Of a DNA stretch of 40,018 nt, positions 32,142 through 38,535 are shown in pieces. Numbering within the stretch: the first letter of the stretch is position 1; each line of letters opens with the position of its first letter. Position numbers and translations under genes: made by a program. Source of the DNA: Paenibacillus macerans (GTDB lineage Bacteria > Bacillota > Bacilli > Paenibacillales > Paenibacillaceae); NCBI RefSeq assembly GCF_023715465.1, contig NZ_JAMBOE010000031.1:1-40018 (forward strand), written 5' to 3'. The notes below the pieces were generated by a model, which saw only the letters and a list, made by a program, of their open reading frames with translations, made no database searches and was not told the DNA's origin.

Positions 32142-32168
32142 AAAAAGAGCAACGGTTATCCGTTACTC
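32142..32168 (-). terminator. Terminator just downstream of the late-leader promoter
   Basis: On the minus strand GAGTAACGG pairs with CCGTTGCTC (one U-G) around ATAA, followed by TTTTTATTT. It starts only about 24 nt after the expected start of transcription from the promoter at 32199-32228. Confidence 0.85.
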
Positions 32169-32186
32169 CTTGGTTAAATATATAAT

Positions 32187-32228
32187 CCGGTTTTTGTGTT
32201 TACACGGCATAACCGGAAAGCCTGTCAA
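32187..32228 (-). promoter_or_regulatory. Probable late promoter with overlapping inverted repeat
   Basis: On the minus strand: -35 TTGACA (32228-32223, consensus), 18-nt spacer, -10 TGTAAA (32204-32199). CCGGTT (32187-32192) and AACCGG (32211-32216) flank the -10, forming an operator-like dyad. It lies upstream of the terminase operon and downstream of the ArpU-like regulator gene. Confidence 0.6.
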
Positions 32229-32234
32229 CTGAGA

Positions 32235-32320
32235 GGGCATAGCATTGCATGATTAGAAAACAGCGTGAACGTGCCTCGCGCGTTCGTGCCTCGCTCAATT
32301 CACTGTTCCCTATGCTATTA
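32235..32320. repeat. Nested repeat region upstream of the late genes
   Basis: CGTGCCTCGC occurs twice, at 32270-32279 and 32285-32294 (15-bp period). Around it lie nested inverted matches: ATAGCA/TGCTAT, AACAG plus GTGAA with TTCAC plus TGTT, and GAACG/CGTTC. No ORF is seen. Candidate packaging-site, structured RNA or regulator target. Confidence 0.5.
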
Positions 32321-32371
32321 TTTTACTATTTCCCGTGATGTATTTGTGTGCAAAAATGATGCACAGAGATG

Positions 32372-32402
32372 CCCACTAACCTATATGGTCGGTGGGCTTT
32401 TA
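32372..32402 (+). terminator. Plus-strand hairpin with T-tract
   Basis: GCCCACTAACC pairs with GGTCGGTGGGC (two central mismatches) around TATAT, then TTTTATAT on the plus strand, directly after the stop of the minus-strand gene at 32407. It would stop plus-strand transcripts; no plus-strand gene is visible before it. Confidence 0.45.
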
Positions 32403-32406
32403 TATG

Positions 32407-32628
32407 TTACTTTATGGCTTGAGTAGTTACATACGTATAAACGTTGTTATCGTAATCATCCAGGGTGTGTTCGTATAGGTGTGCGCGAGTTGCGCCCTTT
32501 TCCGCTGCTTGTTCGTGAATTTCTGCTTCCGTTCCTTCGATAAGCTCGAAACGCAGTTCGTTGTCCTCCTCGATTTTTTGCGCCGGTGCGGCCGTGGTAT
32601 TGTTGATGATTGCGTAGTATTTATCCAT
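32407..32628 (-). CDS. Small hypothetical protein
   Basis: 73 aa from the ATG at 32628 (AAAGGACG upstream), starting MDKYYAIINNTTAAPAQKIE. The sequence suggests a small alpha/beta fold with acidic helices (EGTEAEIHEQAAEKG) and a C-terminal strand (NVYTYVTTQAIK). It is the last gene of the early operon before the repeat region. Function unknown. Confidence 0.55.
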   Translation of the reverse strand: MDKYYAIINNTTAAPAQKIEEDNELRFELIEGTEAEIHEQAAEKGATRAHLYEHTLDDYDNNVYTYVTTQAIK

Positions 32629-32695
32629 ATTTATTCGTCCTTTCGTTCTAATATTTGGTATTATCTTAATACGCCTACAAGGGGCGGAATTAGTT

Positions 32696-32881
32696 TCACC
32701 AAGGATATCCACCCAAACCTTTGGTGGGATCTTCTTTGATCCATTCAACTTTATCCCGGTCATCGCGTTTTACCGTTAGCCTTTGAGCATTTTTAAACGC
32801 TTCTTTCTCATCTTTTCCAGATACCGTCTCATAATAATCTTCGCGGTTATAAGAATTAAATTTAACAGTCCATACCTTCAT
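32696..32881 (-). CDS. Small hypothetical protein
   Basis: 61 aa; AAAGGATG before the ATG at 32881. It starts MKVWTVKFNSYNREDYYETV and has an alternating strand pattern followed by a basic helix (KEAFKNAQRLTVKRDDRD). Early operon member, no family recognised. Confidence 0.55.
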   Translation of the reverse strand: MKVWTVKFNSYNREDYYETVSGKDEKEAFKNAQRLTVKRDDRDKVEWIKEDPTKGLGGYPW

Positions 32882-32937
32882 GGTTAATCATCCTTTCACT
32901 CAAATTTCGTTATTTACTTATTTCTCCAAATTCCCGT

Positions 32938-33021
32938 TTAATCCTTCTTGATTGTCCAAACCAGCGCCACAACCGAAAGGATCAGCGCCGCCACCGAAAC
33001 AATCAGCGTTACTGTTTCCAT
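32938..33021 (-). CDS. Single-span membrane micropeptide
   Basis: 27 aa. The ATG at 33021 has GGAGGAATAACGC upstream, a very good site. Residues 4-22 form one membrane helix (METVTLIVSVAALILSVVAL), ending in WTIKKD. It starts 3 nt after the 58-aa gene's stop. Its size and shape resemble small phage membrane peptides; the function is unknown. Confidence 0.6.
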   Translation of the reverse strand: METVTLIVSVAALILSVVALVWTIKKD

Positions 33022-33024
33022 GCG

Positions 33025-33201
33025 TTATTCCTCCTCTAGCTTATTCATCCACTTCGCGTCCGCTTCGGCATCGCGTTTGCGTGGCGTTGGCCGGTCCGGC
33101 ATCCAGGATTCTGTTTCGGTGTTCCAAATCCCCCAGCTCGTTGGATTGTTGAATGGTCCGTAAGTGTACGGGCTTGCTACATATTTCTTTTTCGTTTTCA
33201 T
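33025..33201 (-). CDS. Small hypothetical protein
   Basis: 58 aa. The ATG at 33201 has AAGGAGGATAAACG upstream. It starts MKTKKKYVASPYTYGPFNNP and is rich in Trp, Pro and Asn, with an acidic end (KWMNKLEEE). Its last codons include the ribosome site of the micropeptide gene. A longer overlapping frame up to 33259 was judged a shadow. Confidence 0.6.
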   Translation of the reverse strand: MKTKKKYVASPYTYGPFNNPTSWGIWNTETESWMPDRPTPRKRDAEADAKWMNKLEEE

Positions 33202-33218
33202 CGTTTATCCTCCTTAGA

Positions 33219-33232
33219 GGGGCCGAAGCCCC
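33219..33232 (-). other. Stable UUCG-type hairpin between early genes
   Basis: On the minus strand GGGGC-TTCG-GCCCC, i.e. a C(UUCG)G tetraloop on five G-C pairs, immediately after the 46-aa gene and a few bases before the next ribosome site. No T-tract follows, so an mRNA-stabilising or processing role is more likely than termination. Confidence 0.5.
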
Positions 33233-33237
33233 CTGTG

Positions 33238-33378
33238 TTATTTCGACGCTAACAACCATTGCTCATAGTCTTCCTTAGCTTGTTTTAATTCTCCGGCGAG
33301 TCTGTCGGCCCATTCCCAGTCACATAGATTTAACGCCGCTTCATATTGTGCTTTCACGATCATATATCGTTTTTTCAT
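33238..33378 (-). CDS. Small hypothetical protein
   Basis: 46 aa; GGGAGGG before the ATG at 33378. Starts MKKRYMIVKAQYEAALNLCD and is one or two helices with Trp and Glu (DWEWADRLAGELKQAKEDYE). Typical small early phage gene, function unknown. Confidence 0.55.
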   Translation of the reverse strand: MKKRYMIVKAQYEAALNLCDWEWADRLAGELKQAKEDYEQWLLASK

Positions 33379-33429
33379 CCCGTATCCCTCCCACGTAAGC
33401 CCGTCGGCAAGTTGGTGGGCTGAAAGCCC

Positions 33430-33597
33430 CTAGCATGCCTTAACGGCGTAATCCTCTATCCCACCCTCGTTATGCACTGTATACACGCTGTACTCGCCAT
33501 ACGTGCCATCATATACGGCGTCTCCTGGCAATTCGTTCAACGTTACAAGCGGCATAGTCTCCATGCCATATTCCATAAATACCGATACTTTTTTCAT
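33430..33597 (-). CDS. Small hypothetical protein
   Basis: 55 aa from the ATG at 33597 with GGAGGG 6 nt upstream; another ATG two codons earlier is too close to that site. It starts MKKVSVFMEYGMETMPLVTL and is beta-rich (DGTYGEYSVYTVHNEGG). It is the first gene after the leftward promoter at 33671-33699. Confidence 0.55.
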   Translation of the reverse strand: MKKVSVFMEYGMETMPLVTLNELPGDAVYDGTYGEYSVYTVHNEGGIEDYAVKAC

Positions 33598-33670
33598 CTT
33601 CATCCCTCCCGCGTAAGGCCGCCGCCAGATTGTATGTGATTGTTTAACTCGTTTGCTCTTATTGATACCA

Positions 33671-33755
33671 ATATTACACCATAAATACACCATTGTAAAG
33701 TGTTATTTTATTTTTGGTGCAAAATAAACATAAATATGATATATTTATTACACCA
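33671..33755. promoter_or_regulatory. Divergent promoter region with TACACCA repeats
   Basis: TACACCA occurs at 33675-33681, 33686-33692 (11 bp apart) and 33749-33755, with an inverted related copy TTGGTGC at 33714-33720. On the minus strand TTTACA (33699-33694), a 17-nt spacer and TAATAT (33676-33671) form a promoter whose spacer contains repeats. On the plus strand TATGAT (33735-33740) is a likely -10 for the ribbon-helix-helix gene. Confidence 0.65.
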
Positions 33756-33775
33756 AAGTATCAGGAGGAATGAAC

Positions 33776-33931
33776 ATGAAGGATAGACGCACAAGCATAA
33801 CCGTGCCTGCCGTACTGGACAATGAGATACAAAAGCATATGGAGCAAACGGGGATAAAAACATGGAATGCCGCTCTTTGGGATTTGGTTAGAGCGGGTTT
33901 GGAGGCAAAGAAAAAGACCACAGAGAGTTAA
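33776..33931 (+). CDS. Ribbon-helix-helix (Arc/CopG-like) repressor
   Basis: 51 aa, the only plus-strand gene in the early region. CAGGAGGAATGAAC precedes the ATG. The sequence fits a ribbon-helix-helix domain: a basic strand (MKDRRTSITVPAVLDNEI), helix A (QKHMEQTG) and helix B (TWNAALWDLVRAGLEAKK). Such proteins bind short repeats as dimers. The TACACCA repeats directly upstream are the likely targets, giving autoregulation and control of the divergent early genes (inference). Confidence 0.7.
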   Translation: MKDRRTSITVPAVLDNEIQKHMEQTGIKTWNAALWDLVRAGLEAKKKTTES

Positions 33932-33950
33932 TCTCTTGTGGTCTTTAAAT
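33908..33950. terminator. Bidirectional terminator between convergent genes
   Basis: AAAGACCACA (33913-33922) pairs with TGTGGTCTTT (33937-33946), with extra pairing inside. It spans the stop of the plus-strand gene and abuts the stop of the ArpU-like gene on the minus strand; T- or A-tracts flank both sides. Confidence 0.8.
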
Positions 33951-34406
33951 TTACGCCGGCTCTTTAAATGTCCAATCAGGATCAAACATATGATCGAAGG
34001 TAGTTATTTCCGCATACTCTTCGCTAATAGGCAACAATGCTATAGCCAATTCATTGATCGCCTCTTTATGCCATCTGCCTACAGTTGTGCGATCTTTGTG
34101 TAATAATGTTGCAATCTCACTCAAAGTCGAAGTGTTTCTGTCCATGTACTTCCGCATAATAATAGTCCTCTGATCATCATCTAAAACGAAATCCACCGCC
34201 GATTCGATCATTGTCACAATTCGACTGTATCTTTCCCTGTCAAAAGTTTTATCGTACCGACTGATAAACAATGGAACGCGTTCGGCATATATCGGCCGCA
34301 TCATATTCTTGTTAATGAGGTCATCTATCTCTAGACCAAGATTCATTACGGCAAATTTGTAAGAACGATATCTTTTTAACAATTTCGTCACTGTGTTATT
34401 GTCCAT
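33951..34406 (-). CDS. ArpU-family late transcription regulator
   Basis: 151 aa. The N-terminal part (VTKLLKRYRSYKFAVMNLGL) and the C-terminal sigma-like helix-turn-helix at about residues 85-135 (DDDQRTIIMRKYMDRNTSTL, SEIATLLHKDRTTVGRWHKE) fit ArpU/RinA-type phage activators. These proteins switch on late genes in Gram-positive phages. It is encoded upstream of the terminase operon, the expected place, and probably acts at the promoter or terminator at 32142-32228. Confidence 0.75.
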   Translation of the reverse strand: MDNNTVTKLLKRYRSYKFAVMNLGLEIDDLINKNMMRPIYAERVPLFISRYDKTFDRERYSRIVTMIESAVDFVLDDDQRTIIMRKYMDRNTSTLSEIATLLHKDRTTVGRWHKEAINELAIALLPISEEYAEITTFDHMFDPDWTFKEPA

Positions 34407-34419
34407 CTGTCACCCCTCC

Positions 34420-34725
34420 TTAATCTTCTTCGTACCTCTCAGTACCATCTTTTTCGATGAAATATCTTCCACTCCCAAACGGCCATGCTGGCAAAAACGC
34501 TTTTTCAATCCACTCTTCCTCATATCCATACGTACTACATCCATATTTATTAGTTTCCTGCCAAGGATGAGTCGTTTTGCATTGAAAAATAACCCATCCA
34601 TCTCGCTCAAAATCATATTGCACTCTAATTCCATCAGCGGACCGTACATCAGTTAGATTAATTTCGATTGTGTCCGGCTTTCCTTCAAGTTTCGGATATT
34701 CAAGATCAACCTGTATAATATTCAA
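34420..34725 (-). CDS. Hypothetical protein
   Basis: 101 aa from a TTG at 34725 with AAAGGAGGG upstream. It starts MNIIQVDLEYPKLEGKPDTI; beta-rich N-terminal half, aromatic C-terminal half (YEEEWIEKAFLPAWPFGSGR). No family recognised. Downstream of a terminator-like hairpin. Confidence 0.55.
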   Translation of the reverse strand: MNIIQVDLEYPKLEGKPDTIEINLTDVRSADGIRVQYDFERDGWVIFQCKTTHPWQETNKYGCSTYGYEEEWIEKAFLPAWPFGSGRYFIEKDGTERYEED

Positions 34726-34745
34726 TTTTTGCCCTCCTTTTGGAG

Positions 34746-34773
34746 AAAAGGCAGCGGTTAAGCTGCCCCTTTT
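34746..34773. terminator. Hairpin after the coiled-coil gene
   Basis: GGCAGC and GCTGCC pair around the TAA stop of the 360-aa gene, followed by CTTTTCT on the minus strand and CCCCTTTTA on the plus strand. Moderate, possibly two-way terminator. Confidence 0.6.
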
Positions 34774-35840
34774 ACCCCGTTCAATTCTTCTTCTGTAATC
34801 ACTCCGCCCGTTCTGTTTATCAAGACGGCCAAAATGTCATTTGTTGTCGCATAACCAATTTCAAGAAATTCTACTTTTTCCTCAATTGTTTTTCCTGCCA
34901 CTTCCAGACTAGTGTTGTCTTGATCCATTCTGTCGGTTGAGGTGTCTTCGTCGTCCTGAAATTGCATCGGCGGAGGTGTTAGCTCCACCCCTTCCCCAGT
35001 GTCCACCTGAGCACTCTCTTGAGCACGTTTGGCCGCATACTCGGTGCGAAACACCTCCGCCTCTTCGGCGGTCACCTCACGGTACTTATTTTTTTCAAGA
35101 TACCCGAACTCAATTTCCTCACCAGTTTCAGCCAACTTTGCGACAAATTTAGATTGTTTAAAGTCTACCGGCTCAACGTCATAAATAGCCACTTTTGAAG
35201 CTTCCTCTGCCGCTTTTGCCGCTTTCCAAGCATCCAGGGATTCGCCAATGTCAATGACTTTCGGAGCGTTTGCGGCACCCACAGCAATTTCCTTGCGGAG
35301 ATCATCCACTTGAGTGTTAAGGCGTTTGATTTCTTTTTGCGCTTCTTCCAGTTCGGCAGCTGCGGCGTCACGCTTGGATTCGGCATCAGCAATAGCTAGA
35401 AGAAACGAGGAATTTTCACTGCTCAGTGTTTTGTTTTCTGCCTGTAAGATTTCTCTCTCTTCGCTTTCAGCTTCCAATTGTGCCAAAATAGATTCTTTTT
35501 CCGCTCTTTCAGCAGCAATATCTTGCTTGGCCTTTTCTGCTGCTTCTAGCAAACTTTGCTTCCATGCCGTGCTCACGATACGATAAGCCATTTCTTCCAT
35601 TTCCGGGTTGCTGATTTCAAACAGTTCCCTTAAAGGTGTGCCGTTGATAACCATGTCGTCTACCGCGCTGACTATAGCCTCATGCGCTGCCGTTTGTTCT
35701 TTTTCCTCGATTAGTTTCGCTAACCCTTCAATTTTCGCTTTCAATGCTGCAATTTTACCAGCATCCGCCAAACTTCCGCGCTGATTCTCCGTGTTCAGTT
35801 CGTATTTCGCCTGTTCCAATTCTTGAATTAAGTTACTCAT
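34758..35840 (-). CDS. Long coiled-coil protein of the early region
   Basis: 360 aa. An N-terminal helical part (residues 1-45), a small central region (AVDDMVINGTPLRELFEISN), then an uninterrupted coiled coil at about 95-200 (AAAELEEAQKEIKRLNTQVD). The C-terminal third is acidic and includes a short folded stretch (AIYDVEPVDFKQSKFVAKLA). Its own promoter region has a 13-bp direct repeat. Function not recognised; a structural or partition-like role is possible, but no motif proves it. Confidence 0.6.
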   Translation of the reverse strand: MSNLIQELEQAKYELNTENQRGSLADAGKIAALKAKIEGLAKLIEEKEQTAAHEAIVSAVDDMVINGTPLRELFEISNPEMEEMAYRIVSTAWKQSLLEAAEKAKQDIAAERAEKESILAQLEAESEEREILQAENKTLSSENSSFLLAIADAESKRDAAAAELEEAQKEIKRLNTQVDDLRKEIAVGAANAPKVIDIGESLDAWKAAKAAEEASKVAIYDVEPVDFKQSKFVAKLAETGEEIEFGYLEKNKYREVTAEEAEVFRTEYAAKRAQESAQVDTGEGVELTPPPMQFQDDEDTSTDRMDQDNTSLEVAGKTIEEKVEFLEIGYATTNDILAVLINRTGGVITEEELNGVKGAA

Positions 35841-35876
35841 TTTTGCACCTCTCCCGAAATTTAGTCTTATATCCTC

Positions 35877-35934
35877 ATTATACTATATTTTGTGTAGTAA
35901 AGCACTTATTTTATAGTGAAAATACTATATTTTG
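35877..35934 (-). promoter_or_regulatory. Promoter and direct repeats of the coiled-coil gene
   Basis: ATACTATATTTTG occurs twice, at 35880-35892 and 35922-35934, exactly 42 bp (about four helical turns) apart. On the minus strand the nearer copy overlaps TATAAT (35882-35877), a likely -10. No good -35 at 17 bp, which suits an activator- or repressor-controlled promoter. Confidence 0.55.
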
Positions 35935-35965
35935 CGATTATTTAGCTTAATTTAGGATTTGACTT

Positions 35966-36133
35966 TTAAAATTCTTCTTCAACTCCGTTAATATCTTCTT
36001 CATCAGGCTCGAACGCCCCGAATTCCGCCTGAATTAAAAGTTCCTTTGCAAATCTGATTACTTCCGGGTGGTCTTCTCCTTCTTTCGCTTGTTCTAATAC
36101 CCAATCTGATAGTTTTTTCATCGATAGAATCAT
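35966..36133 (-). CDS. Small acidic hypothetical protein
   Basis: 55 aa, starting MILSMKKLSDWVLEQAKEGE. The ATG overlaps the upstream stop (TAATG). Helical with a strongly acidic end (EPDEEDINGVEEEF). Possible small inhibitor or chaperone by charge; unproven. Confidence 0.55.
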   Translation of the reverse strand: MILSMKKLSDWVLEQAKEGEDHPEVIRFAKELLIQAEFGAFEPDEEDINGVEEEF

Positions 36134-36318
36134 TAAGCACTCTCCCTTCTATTAAGTTTTTTGTACACAAGTCCGCTAAACCACTTAGACGGAGTTTTGA
36201 TGCGCTTGTTATTCAACCCTAGTATTTGCTTGTCCAAATCTATAACTATGCCCACAGGATGCCCCTGCTCGTTTATAAGCGTATATCCGTTGTCGTTCAC
36301 TACGTAACAATACATCAT
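36133..36318 (-). CDS. Small hypothetical protein
   Basis: 61 aa from the ATG at 36318; GGGAGGTGG lies inside the end of the RusA gene. It starts MMYCYVVNDNGYTLINEQGH and is beta-rich with a basic C-terminus (KWFSGLVYKKLNRRES). Translationally coupled to rusA. Confidence 0.55.
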   Translation of the reverse strand: MMYCYVVNDNGYTLINEQGHPVGIVIDLDKQILGLNNKRIKTPSKWFSGLVYKKLNRRESA

Positions 36319-36722
36319 GCCGCTTCCACCTCCCAAATTTTGATTTCTATCCTTGGATCGTCGGAATATAACTTCCGGGCCAGTGTCGAAACGACAAGGT
36401 TGTCATCTTTCCAGGCTATCTTATTCAGAGAGTCATAGATCCCTTTCACGCAATTATCCAAATCCGGTTTGACGATCGGTGTTAACTTACCATTCCGCGC
36501 TTGCTCTTTATCTTTCTTGCTCCATCCTTTTGGAATCGGGTAGAAGAATGTAATGATTGCTTGAACCGGTCCAGTGAATGGGGCCTTGATATGCTTACGC
36601 GCTTCCAACCCAACAACGCCCTTGTAAGCTAAGTACTTCTTTGCCCTGTTATCCTCCCATTTGCTCCGTTGCGTCATACGTACAGCGCCCATAGGTTTGA
36701 TGTTTACGGTGAATTCAATCAA
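36315..36722 (-). CDS. rusA: RusA-type Holliday junction resolvase
   Basis: 135 aa. RusA features are in place: VNIKPMGAVRMTQRSKW (N-terminal strand and basic residues), KPDLDN with Asp87 and Asp89, KGIYDSLNKIAWKDDNLV with further acidic residues at 106-107, and a final SDDPRIEIKIWEVE strand. It cuts four-way junctions formed by phage recombination and so complements the Rad52-like protein and SSB at the other end of the window. The start overlaps the replication initiator stop. Confidence 0.9.
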   Translation of the reverse strand: MIEFTVNIKPMGAVRMTQRSKWEDNRAKKYLAYKGVVGLEARKHIKAPFTGPVQAIITFFYPIPKGWSKKDKEQARNGKLTPIVKPDLDNCVKGIYDSLNKIAWKDDNLVVSTLARKLYSDDPRIEIKIWEVEAA

Positions 36723-37591
36723 GCCGCATCACCTCCATTTTTCTTCTTGGCTTCCATCTCTTTAGCCATTTCAATGAGTTTAGCCATTTCTTCGTCAGAT
36801 ACCCCGGGCTCATTAGGGGTGTTTTGTACGATCTGAATATCAGGCTTCTGGTTGCGCCCACCTTTGTATGTCCCAACGGTGGACGCCGGCTGAACTTGGG
36901 ACAAAGTGGTTTTACCTTCTGATACCCAACCTTGCAAAGTGTTAATGGCGTAATTGATGTGCTTGTCTTGTGCCTTTTTAATTGCTCGTTCAATAACAGG
37001 CTGTTCAACTACTTTGATAAACGAACATATTTCTTCAATCCCGATAATAGATATTTTTTGAAGGTTACATTCATTACAGAGTTTTAAAATTTCATTCCGA
37101 ATTGAATCGAGCGAAGCGGGGGCGGATTCAGTTCCCTTCCCTTCCTCTTCAGTTCCCTTCTCTTCAGTTCTATTCCCTTCTATTCCCTTCCCTTCAGAGG
37201 GAAAATTCGGGAAGTTCCCGGAAATTCCGGGAAAATGCAGGTAACTTTCGGAATCTCCCGGAGGTTCTGGAAGCTTTGAACGTGTTCTTTTGTGCAAACC
37301 CTGCTGATGATCTTCAAAATTTGCAATTTGAATTACTAGTTTATTATTTACTTTGTACCAAAGTATTAGTTCGGCCTCTGCCATGCTCTGCAACGCTGCT
37401 CTAACGTCTTCATCAGTATTATTTCGTCGCGGTATTACTAAAGCGCGAACAGTTCCCGGAGACCCTTCTAACCTTCCAAAATCATCAGTATGAGGTATCA
37501 TCCATGTGTATAAAAGTGCATCAAAATCCGACAAGTTATTTACCTTTTCCGAAATCGATATTACCTTTGAAATCATTCGCTTTTCAGCCAC
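36719..37591 (-). CDS. DnaD-like phage replication initiator
   Basis: 290 aa from a GTG at 37591. The N-terminal 110 residues look like the winged-helix domain of phage replisome organisers (MISKVISISEKVNNLSDFDA, LLYTWMIPHTDDFGRLEG, ILWYKVNNKLVIQIANF). A Glu/Gly/Lys-rich linker (about 128-160) follows, then a DnaD-like helical C-terminus (IEEICSFIKVVEQPVIERAI, KKAQDKHINYAINTLQGWV). Such proteins bind the phage origin and recruit the host helicase loader. The linker-coding DNA carries dense repeats that may be the origin. Confidence 0.75.
   Translation of the reverse strand: MAEKRMISKVISISEKVNNLSDFDALLYTWMIPHTDDFGRLEGSPGTVRALVIPRRNNTDEDVRAALQSMAEAELILWYKVNNKLVIQIANFEDHQQGLHKRTRSKLPEPPGDSESYLHFPGISGNFPNFPSEGKGIEGNRTEEKGTEEEGKGTESAPASLDSIRNEILKLCNECNLQKISIIGIEEICSFIKVVEQPVIERAIKKAQDKHINYAINTLQGWVSEGKTTLSQVQPASTVGTYKGGRNQKPDIQIVQNTPNEPGVSDEEMAKLIEMAKEMEAKKKNGGDAA
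37110..37262. repeat. Repeat cluster in the initiator gene, candidate replication origin
   Basis: On the minus strand, GGGAACTGAA and GGGAATAGA units recur at about 37128-37195. Next to them TTCCCGGAA and TTCCGGGAA form a perfect 9-bp dyad (37215-37233), with a second TTCGGGAAGTTCCCGG partial dyad overlapping it. Phage origins often lie inside initiator genes (for example lambda O). Confidence 0.5.
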
Positions 37592-37597
37592 GGGGAT

Positions 37598-37774
37598 TCA
37601 CGCCCCTCTCTTATGCTTCTCGTATTCCTCATATTCCCGAATCTTCATTTTGCTGTATCTTATCCGTTCTTCATTCCAAACAATTGAACCAAAATCATCA
37701 TATTTTTTCGCCGTCTCTAAATCACTAATTGCTCTTTCGAGCTCACCTTCCCATAACGCTTGTTCATGGGTCAT
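37598..37774 (-). CDS. Small hypothetical protein
   Basis: 58 aa; AGGAGGTATACC before the ATG at 37774. Starts MTHEQALWEGELERAISDLE; helical, charged, Tyr/Lys-rich at the end (KIREYEEYEKHKRGA). Directly upstream of the replication initiator. A perfect AGGCCG/CGGCCT dyad (37843-37856) lies just before it. Confidence 0.6.
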   Translation of the reverse strand: MTHEQALWEGELERAISDLETAKKYDDFGSIVWNEERIRYSKMKIREYEEYEKHKRGA

Positions 37775-37852
37775 GGTATACCTCCTAAAATAGATTTATG
37801 CGGCCCCCGGCTGCGCCTAAGTGTATTCGATCGTTGTCGGAGGCCGTTCGGC

Positions 37853-38041
37853 CTATTCTTCCATTTCTTCCCATCCACCATCAATGTTTTTGCCCCATAG
37901 CCACTCTCGCCACGCTTCGTCTAACAGTTGGTCCCTTTCTTCTTCGGTCGCCCCCTCAAGGTCTTCGTCGGGTATTTCAATAATCTCTTCGCGTCTTGCA
38001 CCAACAAATCCGATGTTAACCGTAAATCTGAACTTTGCCAT
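37853..38041 (-). CDS. Small acidic early protein
   Basis: 62 aa, starting MAKFRFTVNIGFVGARREEI. The F-T-V-N-I-G-F-V-G-A-R-x-E-E-I-I-E-I pattern is common among small phage proteins of Gram-positive hosts. An acidic helical C-terminus includes WREWLWGKNIDGGWEEM. RBS AGGAGAGG. Function unknown. Confidence 0.6.
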   Translation of the reverse strand: MAKFRFTVNIGFVGARREEIIEIPDEDLEGATEEERDQLLDEAWREWLWGKNIDGGWEEMEE

Positions 38042-38071
38042 TGTTATCCTCTCCTTTTGGTTTAAATACCT

Positions 38072-38287
38072 TTACTTCATTGCTTCCAAACGTTCAATTT
38101 CCGCAAACAGTTCGTCAATTACTTCGTCATATGATTGGCACGCCATAACTAGTGCTTGGATTGTATGTTTCGTTTTTGGCTGCAAATTAGTCGTTTTCAC
38201 ATGTCGTTCCGTGTTTTTAATCGCTAGTGCCAATTCAGGCTTTGACCATGTGTGCATCTTTTTCAATTCAGCGATTCTATCGTTCAT
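38072..38287 (-). CDS. Small helical hypothetical protein
   Basis: 71 aa from the ATG at 38287 (GAGGGAG upstream), starting MNDRIAELKKMHTWSKPELA. Entirely helical; Lys/Glu-rich. The ATG overlaps the upstream gene's end by 4 bp. No family recognised. Confidence 0.55.
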   Translation of the reverse strand: MNDRIAELKKMHTWSKPELALAIKNTERHVKTTNLQPKTKHTIQALVMACQSYDEVIDELFAEIERLEAMK

Positions 38288-38535
38288 TTTTCTCCCTCGC
38301 TTTCGGGTGTAAACCAAGTCATGTCCTTAAAGTGAGGCGGTAACTCTCTTTCGGGTAGGGTTATTTCTGCGTAGTGGGTTACATTATGAATCCGATTGCC
38401 CACTACACTGCAATACCATTCGATTCCATCGTGAGCTAACAGACTTCCAGAGCGAACGTAACCATTAGCAAGCAGCAAGTATTCTTTACCTAATTCTGGC
38501 GGATTCTCTGGATCATATTTCACCCAAGGTATCAT
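38284..38535 (-). CDS. Small protein, DUF551-like
   Basis: 83 aa, starting MIPWVKYDPENPPELGKEYL. The W-V-x-Y-D-P-x-x-P-P start with following strands (LLANGYVRSGSLLAHDGIEW) and the late W-F-x-P element resemble DUF551-type phage proteins, whose function is unknown. Overlaps its neighbours by 4 bp on both sides. Confidence 0.55.
   Translation of the reverse strand: MIPWVKYDPENPPELGKEYLLLANGYVRSGSLLAHDGIEWYCSVVGNRIHNVTHYAEITLPERELPPHFKDMTWFTPESEGEK

Noticed and set aside
33041..33259. 72-aa minus-strand frame
   Set aside because: The overlapping 58-aa gene (33025-33201) has a strong ribosome site and fits the gene spacing; this frame spans the UUCG hairpin and an intergenic gap.
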